NCBI RefSeq assembly: GCF_000025965.1
Contig: NC_006513.1
Span: 372,001 to 436,000 of the forward strand
Direction of reading: 5' to 3'
Source of the DNA: Aromatoleum aromaticum EbN1
GTDB taxonomy: Bacteria; Pseudomonadota; Gammaproteobacteria; Burkholderiales; Rhodocyclaceae
DNA: 64,000 nucleotides
Part shown: positions 62,293-64,000 of the stretch, in pieces
Layout: the number at the start of each line of letters is the position of its first letter
Numbering within the stretch: position 1 is the stretch's first letter
Position numbers and translations under genes: made by a program
Notes under the pieces: generated by a model
Databases searched by the model: none
Seen by the model: the letters and a program-made list of their open reading frames with translations, nothing else
What the model was told of the DNA's origin: nothing

Positions 62293-62724
62293 TCAGGGCT
62301 TCGGCTGGCGCCCTGTCAGTCCATTGAACTGGCGCCAGCGGGCGTACTGCGTCCGCACCGTCGCCGGGTTGATGCCGCTGCTTTCGCTGATCGCGGCAAG
62401 GTGCTTGTTCTGTAGCTCCTCGTAGCCATCGAAGATCGACCACGCCTTCGCGCACAGGCCGCCCTCCTTCGGGCGCTTGATCCCGTTGCGCTCTTCAAGC
62501 TGGACCCTCGGCTTCGCCTGCTTCGGCTCGACCTGCTCGCTGTCCGCCTGCTGGCTGTCCGCCCCTGTGGTCGCACCCGGCTCGCCCGGCTCCATCGCCT
62601 TCCATCCAAAGCGCACCTCGTCGCCGTCTTTATGCACGGTGATTTCCACCAGCTCGACGGGCACCCCGGCAGCGACACCAGCTCGGCGGGCGTTCTCGCG
62701 CTTCGTGTAGGTCTTGGCTTCCAT
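62293..62724 (-). CDS. Hypothetical protein of the integrative element
   Basis: A 143-aa protein of unknown function. The middle (about residues 50-85) is rich in Gln, Ala, Glu and Pro. The C-terminal part, AISESSGINPATVRTQYARWRQF, looks like a helix-turn-helix, so a DNA-binding role is possible. ATG at 62724 has GGAG 8 nt upstream; an ATG 15 bases earlier is possible. It is the only - strand gene of the element here and ends before a strong terminator. Its divergent promoter would share the 265-base gap with the gene at 62990. Confidence 0.7.
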   Translation of the reverse strand: MEAKTYTKRENARRAGVAAGVPVELVEITVHKDGDEVRFGWKAMEPGEPGATTGADSQQADSEQVEPKQAKPRVQLEERNGIKRPKEGGLCAKAWSIFDGYEELQNKHLAAISESSGINPATVRTQYARWRQFNGLTGRQPKP

Positions 62725-62894
62725 GTCGTTCTCCTTCATCGGTTGTTGGCGTGATTGATGCTCAACATAAGCGCGATTCAAGGCAACGGCCGACAAACAG
62801 CGATATCAATTCCTTTTGAATATCGGAATTAACCTACACCAAATCTGTAATACGGCGTTCGTCATACTATCAACGTGAGCTAAGCTATTGTTTT

Positions 62895-62944
62895 TTACCT
62901 GTTATTTTACGAGAACAGTTGTGTTACCACCCCGTAACAGGTAA
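62895..62944. promoter_or_regulatory. Inverted repeat in the divergent promoter region
   Basis: TTACCTGTTA (62895-62904) and TAACAGGTAA (62935-62944) are perfect inverted copies separated by 30 bases, in an AT-rich stretch upstream of the gene at 62990. This is a likely binding site for a regulator of the element. Confidence 0.55.
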
Positions 62945-62989
62945 TTTGTAAGCACAAAACAAGCGCTAACCTATTTTGGGAGTCAAATC

Positions 62990-63694
62990 ATGTCCGTCTA
63001 TGCAGATGTCACACCAGCCCTCCACCCTGCCGTTATCGAAGAGCTCCCCGGCTACGAGGACCACAAGGGTTATGTTCAAGAGATCACCGAAGCTTTCTCG
63101 GTCGCGTACGAAGGGATTGCAGACCTGCACAAGGCACGGGCTGCGGTGGCGCGAAACCCGACGATGAACGAAGCAGCGCAATTGCTGATGGTGGCGAAAG
63201 AAGCCACTAAACGAATGGACGCTATGACGCGCAAGTTCGATTCGGCAACCGCCAACCTGAGCAAGGCGATTGACGCTATTGAAGGCGACCTGACCCGCCC
63301 GCTCGCCACCTCCGCCGCTGCAGGGCCAATCCCTACTGAAATTCGCGCCTACGTCCATTCTCTGGACAACGACAAGCGCAGCGCTTTCCTGAACGAGGCA
63401 ATGGCGAATAAGGACGAGCAAACCCTCGCCGCCGTGCTGGGCGCTCCCAGCTACCTGTCTGGCATCACCGAGGCGGACAAGGCATACCGGGTCCGCCGAT
63501 ACCACGAGCAGACCAAACCGGAACTCGCGCAGCGCTTGGACCTCATGAAGCGCGCCCGGGAGATGGCGCATAACCGAGCGGGGCTGATCTACATGCAAAT
63601 CGAGAAGGCTATGGGCGCGCCATGGAGCCGCGTGCAGGAATTGCGCGAGCAGACCGGCGCAGCGGAATCAGCGTTTAAGAGATTTGCCAGCTGA
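62990..63694 (+). CDS. Phage-like hypothetical protein
   Basis: A 234-aa protein without a domain I recognise. It is highly helical and charged, with a probable coiled coil at about residues 60-100 (EAAQLLMVAKEATKRMDAMT onward). It precedes a DUF5681 gene on the same strand, an arrangement seen near packaging genes of phages and satellites; that link is only contextual. ATG at 62990 begins MSVYADVTPALHP. Confidence 0.72.
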   Translation: MSVYADVTPALHPAVIEELPGYEDHKGYVQEITEAFSVAYEGIADLHKARAAVARNPTMNEAAQLLMVAKEATKRMDAMTRKFDSATANLSKAIDAIEGDLTRPLATSAAAGPIPTEIRAYVHSLDNDKRSAFLNEAMANKDEQTLAAVLGAPSYLSGITEADKAYRVRRYHEQTKPELAQRLDLMKRAREMAHNRAGLIYMQIEKAMGAPWSRVQELREQTGAAESAFKRFAS

Positions 63695-63772
63695 CCTGTA
63701 TCCCCCCTGCAGAAAACAGGACGGCGCGAGTTATCCATCGTCGTCGTCCTAGGTGACACATAGGAGTTGAAC

Positions 63773-64000
63773 ATGGCAAGACAGCTATTCAAGCCCGGCC
63801 AGTCCGGCAATCCGAAGGGACGCCCGAAAGGGTCGGTTAATAAGCAGACGCTGGTGTCGCAGGCGCTGATGCAAAACGCGGAGAAGGTGGCCCATGTGGT
63901 ATGCAAGGCAGCAATGAACGGCGACATGCAGGCCGCACAGCTTTTGATGAGCCGCGTTCTCCCGATGCTGCGTTCGACTAGCGCCACTGTGCAATTTGAA
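63773..64000 (+). CDS. DUF5681 domain protein, cut by the window end
   Basis: The first 76 codons of a gene that continues beyond the window. The DUF5681 signature FKPGQSGNPKGRPKGS is at residues 6-21. Such proteins are common in phages and integrative elements and are thought to bind DNA, often near terminase genes; the exact role is unknown. ATG at 63773 has GGAG 7 nt upstream. Confidence 0.82.
   Translation, partial: MARQLFKPGQSGNPKGRPKGSVNKQTLVSQALMQNAEKVAHVVCKAAMNGDMQAAQLLMSRVLPMLRSTSATVQFE

Larger units (their letters stand above)
57622..64000 (+). mobile_element. Integrative element in tRNA-Ser(UGA), left part
   Basis: The element begins at the tRNA fragment and includes integrase, AlpA-like regulator, primase-helicase with iterons, a - strand hypothetical gene and phage-like genes, and continues past the window end. 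The layout recalls P4-like satellites and related integrative elements (integrase, AlpA, alpha-type replication protein, iterons). Intergenic DNA is more AT-rich than the host around it. Confidence 0.8.

Overview
The window is high-GC chromosomal DNA from a betaproteobacterium, most likely a Rhodocyclales denitrifier of the Azoarcus/Aromatoleum/Thauera type. The evidence is a Bzd-type benzoyl-CoA reductase operon with an FNR/AcpR-type box, a benzoate-CoA-ligase-like enzyme, a TRAP transporter, and familiar betaproteobacterial housekeeping genes. The genus is an inference from gene content; no rRNA is present.

Layout. 0.1-17.1 kb is ordinary core genome: tRNA-Ser(GCU), aspartokinase, a small HTH regulator with a palindromic operator, a radical SAM protein, queD, a fatty-acid desaturase, an MscS channel, a PLD-family protein, an RsmB-type methyltransferase, a DUF3108 protein, purN, mutL, and parE-vapB-vapC-parC with the toxin-antitoxin pair between the topoisomerase IV genes. 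17.3-30.3 kb is a compact defence-like island, all on the + strand: SNF2/RapA-type helicase, Fic protein, type III-like Mod methyltransferase, AAA ATPase, DUF4276 protein, type III-like Res helicase-nuclease, and a broken DUF262 gene. The helicase and Fic genes are separated by an array of CGACAYGTT repeats, and the centre of mod is a lower-GC block covering the target-recognition part.

30.3-38.3 kb is a decaying flagellar locus (motD, motC, flhF, flhA and flhB, all - strand). It shows a motD fragment joined to the DUF262 fragment, an internal deletion in flhA, loss of the flhF GTPase domain and a frameshift in flhB. An IS1182-family element lies between motC and motD and is itself interrupted by a complete IS66-family element with an exact 8-bp target duplication. 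38.4-39.6 kb holds a DUF192 protein and rluE.

39.6-57.4 kb is a catabolic island for an aromatic or alicyclic acid: TetR regulator, two crotonase-fold enzymes, two SDR dehydrogenases, MFS transporter, aryl-CoA ligase, TRAP transporter, acyl-CoA dehydrogenase, GNAT protein and the four reductase subunits. Four copies of the palindrome TGAnTGA-N4-TCAnTCA sit at three promoter regions and suggest one repressor, probably the local TetR protein. A perfect TTGAT-N4-ATCAA box beside the copy at the reductase operon suggests oxygen control as well. The acid would be imported, activated to its CoA thioester, reduced and beta-oxidised, but the usual benzoyl-CoA ring-cleavage genes and ferredoxin are not in this cluster, so the substrate is open.

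57.6 kb to the end is the left part of an integrative element: the 3' fragment of tRNA-Ser(UGA) as attachment site, a tyrosine integrase, an AlpA-like regulator, a primase-helicase followed by iterons, and phage-like hypothetical genes, the last one (DUF5681) cut by the window end.
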